64,000 nt of DNA from CAZMHJ01 sp046350635 (GTDB lineage: Bacteria > Patescibacteriota > Saccharimonadia > Saccharimonadales > CAIOMD01): the NCBI GenBank assembly GCA_046350635.1, contig JAXLZY010000002.1, positions 103,889 through 167,888 on the forward strand, in the 5' to 3' direction. Positions 1 to 7,282 of this stretch are shown here, piece by piece. The notes under the pieces were generated by a model. The model was given only the letters and a program-made list of their open reading frames with translations, had not been told where the DNA came from and ran no database searches. Made by a program: the position numbers and the translations under genes. Every line of letters starts with the position of its first letter. Within the stretch, counting starts at the first letter, position 1.

Positions 1-964
1 CGAGCACATCCATACGGTTGGTTGCAGCCAGAACAATAACGTTTTGACCCTGCTCGAATCCATCCATCTCAACCAAAATTTGGTTAAGGGTCTGTTCACG
101 CTCATCATGGCCACCACCCATGCCGCTACCGCGGCGGCGACCGACTGCGTCTATTTCATCGATAAAGATAATGCATGGGGCATTCTTTTTTGCCTTACTA
201 AATAAGTCACGCACACGGCTAGCACCAACACCAACAAACATTTCTACGAACTCTGAACCACTAATACTGAAGAATGGTACGTTAGCCTCGCCCGCGACGG
301 CGCGAGCAAGCATGGTTTTACCGGTACCCGGAGGCCCTACTAAAAGCACACCTTTTGGAATACGTGCACCTACTCCCAGGAACTTTTTGGGATACTTTAA
401 GAATTCAACGACTTCTTCTAGGTCTTGCTTAGCTTCTTCGTTACCGGCAATATCAGTAAATTTAACAGCCTCTTTTTCAGAGCCATAGAGCTTAGCACCG
501 CTTTTACCAAAGCCCATTGCTTGGTTACCTTGACCCTGTGCAGAGCGGAGCATAAAGACAAGTACGAGCGTAATAATAATTACTGGTAATAGGTTGATTG
601 CTATTGCCGTCCAGGTGGCACCAGAGCTGGAAACTGGCTTAAAGTCTACCGTTACATCACGGTTTGTGAGACCGCCAGGACCATAAATGCTTGTACCGTC
701 TTCTTTACGAGTCTGTTCTGTTGGCTTATCACCACCCTTGGTGGTAACAGTAATTTTGTTGCCATCAACAAGTAAGCGGCTAATTTCGCCTTTATTAGCC
801 CTGTTCATAACATCGTTATACGACTTATCGGCGAGCTTAGTTGGTTGGTTGTAGCTTAAAAAGAATATGGCAGCAAACACTGCAATAATAACGATAAAAC
901 CGATATTCTTAAGCCATTTACGTTGATTTGAAGGGGTTGGTACGGGGGGTAATTTCTTTGCCAT
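1..964 (-). CDS. ftsH: ATP-dependent zinc metalloprotease FtsH (C-terminus beyond window)
   Basis: Membrane-anchored AAA+ protease that degrades misfolded membrane proteins and some regulators. The visible 321 residues start at ATG 962-964 (MAKKLPPVPTP). They show a first membrane helix near residues 20-36, an extracytoplasmic domain, a second helix near 118-139, then the AAA module with Walker A GPPGTGKT (about 206-213), Walker B IIFIDEID (about 266-273) and the start of the second region of homology (ATNR). The HEXXH zinc-protease domain lies off the left edge, so the gene is partial only because of the window. It follows tilS on the same strand after 18 nt, the tilS-ftsH neighbourhood common in Gram-positive bacteria, and is probably co-transcribed. 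Confidence 0.97.
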   Translation of the reverse strand, partial: MAKKLPPVPTPSNQRKWLKNIGFIVIIAVFAAIFFLSYNQPTKLADKSYNDVMNRANKGEISRLLVDGNKITVTTKGGDKPTEQTRKEDGTSIYGPGGLTNRDVTVDFKPVSSSGATWTAIAINLLPVIIITLVLVFMLRSAQGQGNQAMGFGKSGAKLYGSEKEAVKFTDIAGNEEAKQDLEEVVEFLKYPKKFLGVGARIPKGVLLVGPPGTGKTMLARAVAGEANVPFFSISGSEFVEMFVGVGASRVRDLFSKAKKNAPCIIFIDEIDAVGRRRGSGMGGGHDEREQTLNQILVEMDGFEQGQNVIVLAATNRMDVL

Positions 965-982
965 GTTCGTTTATTATACGAA

Positions 983-1894
983 TTATTTTATATCTTGACT
1001 ACTTCTTGATTGAAAGCGCGCCGAACGCTTTGTTAGTTGTACTGTAATACCGCTGGCGTGAATAACTTTACCGGCTGGCAGAGTTTTAATTTGGACTGTC
1101 ACACGCTCAATAGTTTTACGGTCTACTTCTTTCGCGCCAGCACGAAATAAGAGTGCCCTCATCACTTCTTTTGCAATCGCATGAGGTAAGCTAATAAACC
1201 AGTTTCTACTCAGGACAAGCGTCCCTTTGTGTAATCCCCTTCTTAAAAGTCCTTGTATTTCACTATCTAGCTTCTGATTAGTCGTGTGTATTGACTGCAA
1301 AATGGCAAGCCATGCGTTGCGTTGCTCGGCTGTCATTCTTGAAACAATTGTATGCCTAACTGTATTCCGAAGATACTTTGGGTCTATATTCGTACTATCT
1401 TCGCGCCATTCCAAATTATGCTCCTGCGCATAGGTGATAAGTTCACTTTTCGGTATATGAAGTAGTGGTCGCATTCGTTCATTAGTACTTGCGAGTGAGG
1501 TTAGGCCACTACGACCCGTACCCCGAATGATGTTAATGATACTTGTTTCGATAACGTCATCTTGATGATGGGCAGTAATAAGAGAGTCGGCGCCGTATTT
1601 TTGAGCAATCTTTCGTAAGAAGTTGTATCGGTGTTTGCGTGCTTCGGCTTCGCTAGCATCGGGGCCAAGTTCGTGTCGCTCACTTTCAAATGGCAATTGG
1701 TATTGCTCTGCAAGCCCTTGCACGAACAGCGCATCATCTTGCGAATCTTTACGTATGCCATGATCAAAATGAGCCACGATTAAATGGACATTTGGCAGTT
1801 TAGAGAGCAAATCGAGCAAGACAACAGAGTCTACTCCCCCTGAAACCGCAACAATATAGGTACCCGCTGGCACAGAAATATGTTGTTCGCTCAT
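983..1894 (-). CDS. tilS: tRNA(Ile)-lysidine synthase TilS
   Basis: Converts C34 of the CAU-anticodon isoleucine tRNA to lysidine, so that it reads AUA and is charged with Ile. The PP-loop ATP-binding motif SGGVDS is at residues 18-23, followed by the family's HHQDD motif near residue 108. At 303 aa it is shorter than the E. coli enzyme (about 430 aa) and lacks most of the C-terminal extension, like many compact bacterial TilS proteins. Its likely substrate, a tRNA resembling Ile2(CAT), is in this window at 7283-7358. The frame is uninterrupted and ftsH follows 18 nt downstream. Confidence 0.95.
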   Translation of the reverse strand: MSEQHISVPAGTYIVAVSGGVDSVVLLDLLSKLPNVHLIVAHFDHGIRKDSQDDALFVQGLAEQYQLPFESERHELGPDASEAEARKHRYNFLRKIAQKYGADSLITAHHQDDVIETSIINIIRGTGRSGLTSLASTNERMRPLLHIPKSELITYAQEHNLEWREDSTNIDPKYLRNTVRHTIVSRMTAEQRNAWLAILQSIHTTNQKLDSEIQGLLRRGLHKGTLVLSRNWFISLPHAIAKEVMRALLFRAGAKEVDRKTIERVTVQIKTLPAGKVIHASGITVQLTKRSARFQSRSSQDIK

Positions 1895-1950
1895 TTATAT
1901 TTATCATACAGGACTAAAAATGTAGTTCTGTGGATATAAAGATGTTTCGC

Positions 1951-2343
1951 TTACATTAATTCGACGCGCGCAATGTTAAAGAATTGCGATCTTACGCCTT
2001 CACTTAATATGACTGAGTTTCCAACAGCTGGACACCCAATAGCTCGTACCTTCCTTTTAAAGAGTCCATATTGTTCGGTGGTTGGTCCAGAGCACTCACC
2101 GATCCTAGTCTCAGCTAGTAACTTCGCTTCATCTAATGACTGAACTCGACTCGGAAATTTTAGTGGTAGTGACATATTATCGCTATCATCAATTAGTGCT
2201 GCTGCAAAACCATCAAAAGAATCCACCACGCTGCCTAGGCCGAGTATGGCTTTTGAAGTGTATTTAACAGGTCCACCTACTATCCCTATAATTTCACTGT
2301 TTGCACCATTTCTTACAGGACAATTTTCACAAAATTTAGTCAT
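1951..2343 (-). CDS. hypothetical protein with N-terminal Cys pair
   Basis: Not recognised. The frame is open from 2382, but the ATG at 2341-2343 gives a sensible N-terminus (MTKFCENCPVRNG) with a CxxC pair and a 130-residue soluble protein. Two further cysteines occur later (ECSGP and GCPAVG), so metal or redox chemistry is possible but unproven. There is no clear Shine-Dalgarno, signal peptide or membrane segment. It lies upstream of tilS-ftsH on the same strand and could be the first gene of that run. Confidence 0.55.
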   Translation of the reverse strand: MTKFCENCPVRNGANSEIIGIVGGPVKYTSKAILGLGSVVDSFDGFAAALIDDSDNMSLPLKFPSRVQSLDEAKLLAETRIGECSGPTTEQYGLFKRKVRAIGCPAVGNSVILSEGVRSQFFNIARVELM

Positions 2344-2428
2344 AATAACGTTATATGTAAAAAATAAACTATTTGCAACCATAAGTAATATAATGGATTG
2401 TTTTGTACACTACTTTCTGCGACGGGAG

Positions 2429-2512
2429 ATATAGCTTCGCTCCACGAAAACCAACATATTGTAATTTAGTAGGTTTTCTTGGGCTCATCATATAATTTGC
2501 AAGACGCAAATT
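2429..2512. repeat. tRNA-associated repeat element, copy 1 (84 bp)
   Basis: The sequence closely matches the reverse complement of 7953-8038. Shared blocks are ATATAGCTTCGCTCC, GAAAA...TTTTC, GGGCTC and CATATAATT. The flanks match the tRNA-Met gene at 2614-2690: 2419-2428 corresponds to its 3' T-stem/acceptor side and 2513-2527 to its T-loop/variable side. The element therefore sits inside a decayed tRNA-Met copy at the T-loop. The inner inverted repeat GAAAACC/GGTTTTC becomes GAAAAT/ATTTTC in the second copy, a compensatory change that favours a conserved RNA or hairpin structure. One end is a 9-bp hairpin (2492-2514). Confidence 0.7.
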
Positions 2513-2560
2513 ATCGCACCTGTGACTATTGCCAGATATACTGGCAAGTCCCAGAACCGT

Positions 2561-2630
2561 ACCCGTCGCCGCTACCATAAAAAAATGACCACTCATTGGT
2601 GATCATTTTTTTATGGTAGCGGCGACGGGG
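2561..2630. repeat. long inverted repeat of the tRNA-Met 3' end around its terminator
   Basis: Positions 2561-2592 and 2599-2630 form a nearly perfect inverted repeat of about 32 bp with a 6-nt loop. The right arm is the 3' end of tRNA-Met (including CCA) plus its terminator half. The left arm repeats the same tRNA 3' end in opposite orientation, CCA included, and borders the decayed tRNA copy that carries repeat copy 1. It looks like an inverted duplication of the tRNA end. Confidence 0.8.
2579..2612 (-). terminator. terminator of tRNA-Met
   Basis: On the minus strand, an A7 tract and TGATCAC pair with GTGGTCA and a T7 tract around a 6-nt loop, starting right after the tRNA CCA end. The shape is that of an intrinsic terminator, also usable in the plus direction. 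Confidence 0.75.
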
Positions 2631-2690
2631 ATCGAACCTGTGACCTTAGGCTTATGAGTCCTACGCTCTAACCAACTGAGCTACGCCGCC
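2614..2690 (-). tRNA. tRNA-Met (CAT), elongator type
   Basis: The cloverleaf reads GGCGGCG acceptor, GCTC/GAGC D-stem, anticodon loop CTCATAA (CAT), T-loop TTCGATC, matching 3' acceptor CGCCGCT, discriminator A and encoded CCA (2614-2616). The D-arm and T-arm resemble the E. coli elongator Met tRNA, not the initiator. One mismatch in the anticodon stem (A31-G39) and one in the T-stem are visible. A terminator follows directly. Confidence 0.93.
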
Positions 2691-2691
2691 A

Positions 2692-2790
2692 CATCTAAAT
2701 TGTAAGTTTTTATAGCCACCATGGCTCACCTTCAGAGCGTAAACGCTAATTATGATTAAGCTGACGCTTGGCCAACTGAGCTACGCCGCC
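2692..2790 (-). pseudogene. decayed tRNA-Met 5' half plus partial repeat element (copy 3)
   Basis: On the minus strand, 2790-2751 repeats the first 20 nt of tRNA-Met exactly and then degenerates up to an anticodon-loop-like ATCATAA. The next about 58 nt (2750-2692) resemble the tRNA-associated repeat (a short hairpin, GAGCC, an A-run, TTACAATT). The intact tRNA-Met begins immediately after. The insertion point, just after CATAA of the anticodon loop, equals that in the tRNA-fMet copy at 7914-8067. The element similarity is weaker than between copies 1 and 2. Confidence 0.55.
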
Positions 2791-2845
2791 TCGTTGGGCC
2801 CGTTTACTATAGCATAATTGTATCTGTTAGACTAGCTAAAAAATG

Positions 2846-2877
2846 AAAAACATCCATCTATTTTGATGGATGTTTTT
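2846..2877. terminator. bidirectional intrinsic terminator
   Basis: A perfect 13-bp stem, AAAAACATCCATC with GATGGATGTTTTT, surrounds a 6-nt loop, with T-runs usable on either strand. It lies 23 nt beyond the stop codon of the 26-codon minus-strand gene. Confidence 0.88.
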
Positions 2878-2900
2878 ACGGGTGCAAACGCCTACGCCCG

Positions 2901-2981
2901 TTAGACCAAAAGAGCATCAATGCTCAAAATGGCTGTATCGCTTGTAGGAGTTAGCTCGTAGCTAAGACCAATGTCACTCAT
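2901..2981 (-). CDS. small protein, 26 aa, with structured translation start
   Basis: ATG at 2979-2981 follows an AGGAG Shine-Dalgarno with 7-nt spacing; TAA is at 2901-2903. The peptide begins MSDIGLSYELTP and is acidic with a hydrophobic C-terminal end (SIDALLV). It has its own promoter (3037-3065) and a strong terminator (2846-2877), so the transcript of about 180 nt is a complete unit. In the RNA, AGGAGT can pair with ACTCCT inside the ORF. Within this, two hairpins form: ACCAATG/CATTGGT, which contains the start codon, and TTAGCT/AGCTAA. Together they make a three-way junction that would hide the ribosome site. The function is unknown; it could be a small protein, a leader peptide or a dual-function RNA. 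Confidence 0.7.
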   Translation of the reverse strand: MSDIGLSYELTPTSDTAILSIDALLV

Positions 2982-3036
2982 TGGTTTACTCCTGTTGTTT
3001 TATTTTTGATTTTTGCTTTTTTATAGCAATGATGTC

Positions 3037-3065
3037 ATTGTATACATATTTTGCGCATTTGTCAA
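3037..3065 (-). promoter_or_regulatory. sigma-70 type promoter of the 26-aa gene
   Basis: TTGACA (3060-3065), a 17-nt spacer and TACAAT (3037-3042) on the minus strand: a near-consensus housekeeping promoter. It lies inside the 3' flank of the upstream minus-strand P-type ATPase-like gene, which gives the small gene independent expression. Confidence 0.8.
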
Positions 3066-3076
3066 GATACTTATGC

Positions 3077-4096
3077 CTATTTTTTGTTGTATAAAATGCG
3101 TGTCAAAATAGAGCTATTTTGTTTGGGCGAAAACAGATCAGCTGCAAGTAGTACATCTGCCCTCGCAGCCCTTCCAGTTACGAGCGATAAACTGGCCATT
3201 CTAAGTGCAAGTGTCGCTCGGGTACCCTTAGTAGACCATAGGATGTTTGAATTCTTGGTTTGCAGAGCCTTCATAATGTGAACCGAATTATCCACATCAG
3301 TATGTACATTAGTTATAAATAGAGCACTCTGTATGTTGCCTTGGCGAGAAGATGCATCGTAAATATCTGCGTTCATCTCGCGAGCGAGACGTTTTGCTTG
3401 CACCTCTGAGACAATAAATCGGCAATGAATGTTCCGTGTTAACTGAACTTTACGAATAATATCCGCAATGGTGTTGTCACTCAAATCATCGTCTATGCAT
3501 ACGTGTGTTATTAATCTGAACTTAGCGAGCGAACGTTTATTAAGCACGATAACACCGTAGGCCCGTAACCTTCGTGCTATGACCGACCCTTTAATGCTCG
3601 CCTTTAATCTTTTAGGGCGTACGGCTTGATACTGCAGCGTGTCTATGCCCCTATCAGTTACGATTGCCGTTGCAGTACCGCTTACGATGTAACTTCCCGC
3701 AAAACCGATACATTTTTGAAAGTTTGGCTCAGTTTTTGCCTGCACCGCAAACGTGTTTTTAGCAGCTGGCAGTACATCGCCCGTAATATGGCTTTGATTA
3801 ACAAGTAATGAGTTGACTCGTGCAAAACGAACATCTGCGGGGATACGGTCACCTTCGCGCAAGAAGAGTACGTCACCTGGTACTATTTGATTTGTTGCAA
3901 CATATTGTTTTTTTGCATCACGAATAACACACACAAGAAGTTCCGAGTCAATTCCGTTCGGTAGCGTAGTATCAATGTTTTTACCGAAATGTGTTAGCCG
4001 CTTTAACGCTTCTTTTTGAGTAAGGCCATGGTCTAAAGAAACATCAAAAAAGGTACAGATGTCGGCTTCTGATTGCTGATACCATGGCTTTTGCAC
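3077..4096 (-). CDS. soluble P-type ATPase-like protein lacking membrane helices and catalytic Asp
   Basis: The N-terminus (about 1-45) matches the cation-ATPase N-terminal domain. Residues 70-165 are an actuator (E1-E2) domain with GDVLFLREGDRIPADV and a TGDV in place of TGES. The rest follows the order of the phosphorylation domain, but the DKTGT segment reads CIDDDLSDNT. The hinge motif GDGxNDxP reads STKGTRATLAL, still followed by family-like text (VTGRAARADVLLAADLFS). No membrane helix is present in 339 aa, whereas real pumps have 6-10 helices and 700-900 aa. The frame is clean, so this is a compact pseudo-enzyme and not a frameshifted gene. It cannot pump ions as it stands; a regulatory or scaffolding role is inference. 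It diverges from the redox cluster starting at 4175. Confidence 0.75.
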   Translation of the reverse strand: MQKPWYQQSEADICTFFDVSLDHGLTQKEALKRLTHFGKNIDTTLPNGIDSELLVCVIRDAKKQYVATNQIVPGDVLFLREGDRIPADVRFARVNSLLVNQSHITGDVLPAAKNTFAVQAKTEPNFQKCIGFAGSYIVSGTATAIVTDRGIDTLQYQAVRPKRLKASIKGSVIARRLRAYGVIVLNKRSLAKFRLITHVCIDDDLSDNTIADIIRKVQLTRNIHCRFIVSEVQAKRLAREMNADIYDASSRQGNIQSALFITNVHTDVDNSVHIMKALQTKNSNILWSTKGTRATLALRMASLSLVTGRAARADVLLAADLFSPKQNSSILTRILYNKK

Positions 4097-4174
4097 GGAA
4101 ACTCCTTAGTGTTTATTGCGGTTACGCTTATATCAATGATATAGTTTTTGGTAAAAGAGGGCAAAACGAATCCT

Positions 4175-4408
4175 ATGGGCACCGACCTTTTTGTAGTGCT
4201 AAATGACAATGCAAATGCATCACTCAGTATCCGAACCATATTCGGAACTATTCTTGCAGTGTTTATCCTGTTGATCGCGTCAGCATTATTTAAAAAATAC
4301 AAAGAAGCACAAGAAGTAATCTTTGTGCTGCTTGTGGGTGTTATTGTTCTTGCTAGCACTGTTTTAGTTACGAGTGCATTATCGGTGGCGGGGGTAGTAC
4401 ACGTATGA
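4175..4408 (+). CDS. small membrane protein, two helices
   Basis: Starting at ATG 4175 (an upstream in-frame TTG at 4148 is less likely), the 77-aa product has helices around residues 22-40 and 48-72 and a short N-terminal segment. The family is not recognised. Its stop overlaps the start of the next gene as ATGA (4405-4408), implying translational coupling in a four-gene unit with a CcdA/DsbD-like protein, an ATP-cone protein and a disulfide reductase. Confidence 0.65.
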   Translation: MGTDLFVVLNDNANASLSIRTIFGTILAVFILLIASALFKKYKEAQEVIFVLLVGVIVLASTVLVTSALSVAGVVHV

Positions 4409-5103
4409 ACATCATAACCTTACCTGTTCTGTTCGCTGTAATAAGCTTATTGATTGCGTTAAACCCAGTTACAATTGCAATCTTTACGGCATTACTTGCT
4501 GGTGGCTATGGCAAAAAATCATCAAAAAGCCACATCCACGCAACTGCGCTTGCTTATTTATTAGTATTAGCTGCACTGTTTATTGTTAGTGGTTTTCTGT
4601 GGATGAACTTCTTAGATCAAATAAGTCTATTTGCACTCGAGCGCATCGCTATAATTGTTGGACTCGTTTGTATTGTCTGGGGAACATTCAGCCTTAAGGA
4701 TTATTTTTGGTACAGCGAACGCACACGAGCACCTAAGTTCATCGCTCGTTCCGTACATAAACGAACGATAAAAAAACACGAGCCTTTTAGCGCCGGTGTG
4801 CTAGCGATAACAACCGCATATGCAATTGCGCCGAGCATGGGACTACCCGTTTTAGGGTTATTAACCTCAGCAGTATTGCTTGGAGTAGTTTCAGTTCGGG
4901 TTCCTGTTGTTATTACTCTCGTACTTATTACGCCTTTGGTGGCAATTTTCGTTCTTTCGCTTCGCAAAATGCGATTAAGCGCAATTATGGTATGGCGCCA
5001 GGATAGCAGGATGGTATTTAGACTCACAATTGGGTTAACGACAGTCTTTATTGGCTGGCTTATTATGCTCATTTTGAATGGCACGCTCGGAGCGAATCTA
5101 TGA
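4405..5103 (+). CDS. multi-pass membrane protein, CcdA/DsbD or LysE-like
   Basis: 232 aa with about six hydrophobic helices. The first segment, ALNPVTIAIFTALLAGG, has the Asn-Pro-containing motif and layout of CcdA/DsbD and LysE/GAP families. There is no cysteine pair in the helices, so classical electron transfer by thiol exchange is doubtful; a transporter of the LysE type is the alternative. It overlaps its neighbours by ATGA on both sides (4405-4408 and 5100-5103). Association with the downstream disulfide reductase suggests a redox or metal-efflux role, but this is contextual. Confidence 0.55.
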   Translation: MNIITLPVLFAVISLLIALNPVTIAIFTALLAGGYGKKSSKSHIHATALAYLLVLAALFIVSGFLWMNFLDQISLFALERIAIIVGLVCIVWGTFSLKDYFWYSERTRAPKFIARSVHKRTIKKHEPFSAGVLAITTAYAIAPSMGLPVLGLLTSAVLLGVVSVRVPVVITLVLITPLVAIFVLSLRKMRLSAIMVWRQDSRMVFRLTIGLTTVFIGWLIMLILNGTLGANL

Positions 5104-5369
5104 AGCACGTTATAAAACATTCCGGATCTTCTGAAGCATTTGACCCCCGAAAAGTATACGCTAGTGTGTATGCCTCATGTTTAAGTGTTCACGAAACAAC
5201 AGATGAAGCTGAGCTTGTAGCAGAAAAAGTCACTAAACAAGTAAACGAATGGCTAACCCCTAAAACAGAGATTACTGTAGTTGACTTGCGTAGAGTAATT
5301 GCCCAGAAGTTACGTGTAATTAATCCACATGCTGGTTTTGTATACCAGCATCATCGTATACTATGGTAG
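5100..5369 (+). CDS. stand-alone ATP-cone domain protein
   Basis: 89 aa, essentially a single ATP-cone: VIKHSGSSEAFDPRKVYASVY, then WLTPKTEITVVDLRRVIAQKL and the closing NPHAGFVYQHHRI. In known proteins this domain senses ATP/dATP at the N-terminus of ribonucleotide reductases and in NrdR. Here neither the NrdR zinc ribbon nor a catalytic domain is attached. It overlaps the preceding gene by ATGA and is followed after 10 nt by the flavoprotein gene. A nucleotide-sensing subunit for this cluster is a reasonable inference. Confidence 0.8.
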   Translation: MKHVIKHSGSSEAFDPRKVYASVYASCLSVHETTDEAELVAEKVTKQVNEWLTPKTEITVVDLRRVIAQKLRVINPHAGFVYQHHRILW

Positions 5370-5379
5370 GAAACTGTTT

Positions 5380-6771
5380 ATGTTTAAACCAAAATACCGC
5401 AAGCCAATAAGTTATGATTTTGACCTTATCGTTATAGGGAGCGGTGCTGGTGGTGGCGTGGCCGCACAGCTTGCTGCAGCTGAAGGTAAAAAAGTCGCTC
5501 TTATTGAGGCCGACCATGTCGGTGGTACATGCCCCCATGATAGCTGTGTGCCAACGAAAGCCTTGTTAAAAGCCGCAGAAACGCTCGAAATAGTTAAGAG
5601 TGCTGATTCGTTTGGCATTAAAGCCCATGCGGCCAGTTTTAACTATCGTTCGATTCAAGCCTGGAAAGATTCTGCTATCCGCGCAACGGGCGTCACACAC
5701 GATGCACACACCTTTAATTCTCAGAATATTACAGTCATTAAGGGACATGGCCATTTTGTATCACCGTGGACCGTCAGCGTTGGTCTAAGGCGGTATTCCG
5801 CCCATCGGTTCTTACTCGCGACCGGTAGTACCGTATATATCCCCGCAATCGAAGGACTTGCAGATACCGGATTCATTACATACAAAGAAGCTTCCCGGCT
5901 CGATAAAATTCCTAAAAGCATTTTTATCATTGGGGGTGGAGCAACAGCATACGAATATGCCCAAATATTTAGTGCCTTTGGAGCAAAAGTTCATGTTGCA
6001 GAATCGGCCATTCACTTATTACCTAAAACTGATGTCGAAGTCGGCGATAGCGCAGAGGCGGCACTTGTCTCTAAGGGCGTTCGTGTCCATGTCGCAGCAC
6101 ATGTTAAAACAATCAGTGGCAAAAGTGGGCACAAAATTATTACGTTTGAGCAACATGGTCAACAGCACAAAGTAGTTGTTGAAGAAATCATGGTGGCATC
6201 TGGTAAGCGTCCCAACGTTGATATCGGACTTGAAAACGCCGGAGTACGCTACACCGATGATGGGATATTTGTTACTAAACATCTTCGTACTAATAAAGAC
6301 CACATATATGCCGCAGGCGATGTTGTTGGTCACCACCTATCTACTCATGCAGCCATGCAAGAAGCACGCGTAGCAGTACATAATATGTACCACCGAAAAG
6401 CTGTAGCTATGGATTACACGGCCCTACCCCAGGTTTATTTTGGGCAGCCAGAGTTAGCTACGGTCGGAAAAACCGAACGAGAGCTCAGAATGACTGGTGA
6501 AATTTACCAAACAGCCATAGCACCAATTAGCATTCTTGGCCGCTCGATAACCAGTAATTACACCGCGGGATTCGTAAAAATTAACGCTACTCAGTCTGGA
6601 GTTATCTTAGGCGCAAGCATTGTTGCCCCTGATGCAAGTGAAATGATTGGTGAGCTTACCCTAGCGGTTGCAAAACGACTTAGAGCATGCGATGTTTCAA
6701 ATACCGTGCATGCATTTCCTACCTGGAGCGAAGCAATTCGGGTAGCAGCTGCCAATATAAAGTGCATTTAG
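5380..6771 (+). CDS. pyridine nucleotide-disulfide oxidoreductase (dihydrolipoamide/mercuric reductase-like)
   Basis: FAD/NAD(P)H-dependent disulfide reductase. The ATG at 5380 is preceded by TAGGA at good spacing; the longer frame from 5329 overlaps the ATP-cone gene and is rejected. The N-terminal FAD motif GSGAGGGVAAQLAA is followed by the redox centre GGTCPHDSCVPTK (CxxxxC, residues about 44-56). The NAD-binding motif IIGGGATAYEYAQIF is near 186, and a dimerisation domain follows. The usual C-terminal His-Pro base region appears altered (VHAFPTWSEA, with His before Ala-Phe-Pro-Thr). No lipoyl enzyme genes are nearby, so the partner is unknown; thiol or metal detoxification is possible. 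Confidence 0.88.
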   Translation: MFKPKYRKPISYDFDLIVIGSGAGGGVAAQLAAAEGKKVALIEADHVGGTCPHDSCVPTKALLKAAETLEIVKSADSFGIKAHAASFNYRSIQAWKDSAIRATGVTHDAHTFNSQNITVIKGHGHFVSPWTVSVGLRRYSAHRFLLATGSTVYIPAIEGLADTGFITYKEASRLDKIPKSIFIIGGGATAYEYAQIFSAFGAKVHVAESAIHLLPKTDVEVGDSAEAALVSKGVRVHVAAHVKTISGKSGHKIITFEQHGQQHKVVVEEIMVASGKRPNVDIGLENAGVRYTDDGIFVTKHLRTNKDHIYAAGDVVGHHLSTHAAMQEARVAVHNMYHRKAVAMDYTALPQVYFGQPELATVGKTERELRMTGEIYQTAIAPISILGRSITSNYTAGFVKINATQSGVILGASIVAPDASEMIGELTLAVAKRLRACDVSNTVHAFPTWSEAIRVAAANIKCI

Positions 6772-6912
6772 TCAAATAATCCCCTGTACAGTTGCCGACT
6801 GTTATGGTTAACTGTTGCTAGCAAGGTTATGTCTCCTCTTAAGTGCCAAACACGCAAGGAACAGACAGGGTCGTACTTGCGGATAGTTAAGAAGAAGGTT
6901 AAGAAAAAGTAC

Positions 6913-7233
6913 ATGGCATACAAGTTATTTGTTGGAAGCCTCGCTTGGGCAACCGACGACGCTTCACTCGAAGCTGCTTTTAGCGAATTTGGTACCGTTG
7001 CAAGTGCAACAGTTATCAAAGATCGCGAAAGCGGCCGCAGCAAGGGCTTTGGATTCGTTGAATTTGAAAACGAAGAAGAAGGCAAGGCTGCTGAAGCTGG
7101 CATGAACGGAAAAGAACTCGATGGTCGTGAAATCGTTGTAAACGAAGCACGCCCACGCGAAGACAAACCACGTCGCGACTTCGGTGGCAACGGTGGTGGT
7201 GATCGCGGTTCATTCCGTAAAAAGAGCTGGTAG
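6913..7233 (+). CDS. RRM-domain RNA-binding protein
   Basis: 106-aa protein with one RNA recognition motif: RNP2 LFVGSL (residues 5-10) and RNP1 SKGFGFVEF (about 43-51), followed by a short Arg/Gly-rich basic tail. It resembles the glycine-rich Rbp proteins of cyanobacteria and many CPR bacteria, which act as cold-induced RNA chaperones. The ATG at 6913 is chosen because the domain starts there; the in-frame extension to 6829 is lysine-rich and domain-free. A 5' region of about 140 nt after the previous gene has no ORF and could be a regulatory leader. A terminator follows. Confidence 0.92.
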   Translation: MAYKLFVGSLAWATDDASLEAAFSEFGTVASATVIKDRESGRSKGFGFVEFENEEEGKAAEAGMNGKELDGREIVVNEARPREDKPRRDFGGNGGGDRGSFRKKSW

Positions 7234-7251
7234 TTTTACCGCACTTTTACT

Positions 7252-7279
7252 AAAAAAGACCCTATCTAGGGTCTTTTTT
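7252..7279. terminator. intrinsic terminator after the RRM gene
   Basis: AAAAAAGACCC and GGGTCTTTTTT flank a 6-nt loop (TATCTA). It serves the RRM gene on plus and, by symmetry, tRNA-Ile on minus. Confidence 0.9.
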
Positions 7280-7282
7280 AGT

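Noticed and set aside
120..488. Plus-strand open frame of 122 codons
   Set aside because: It lies wholly opposite ftsH, whose AAA motifs are unmistakable; the frame is a shadow.
2429..2512. Hammerhead ribozyme (TGATGAG followed by GAAAAC)
   Set aside because: Stem II is missing and the TGATGAG part is not kept in the second copy.
2369..2596. Minus-strand 75-codon open frame
   Set aside because: It runs through the repeat element, tRNA-derived sequence and the inverted repeat, with no SD or family-like text.
2846..3030. tmRNA, SRP RNA or RNase P RNA as explanation for the structured small transcript
   Set aside because: None of the conserved cores is present and the transcript is too short; the SD plus clean ORF explains it better.
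5329..5379. Upstream start for the disulfide reductase
   Set aside because: It overlaps the ATP-cone gene by 41 nt and lacks an SD; ATG 5380 has TAGGA at proper spacing.
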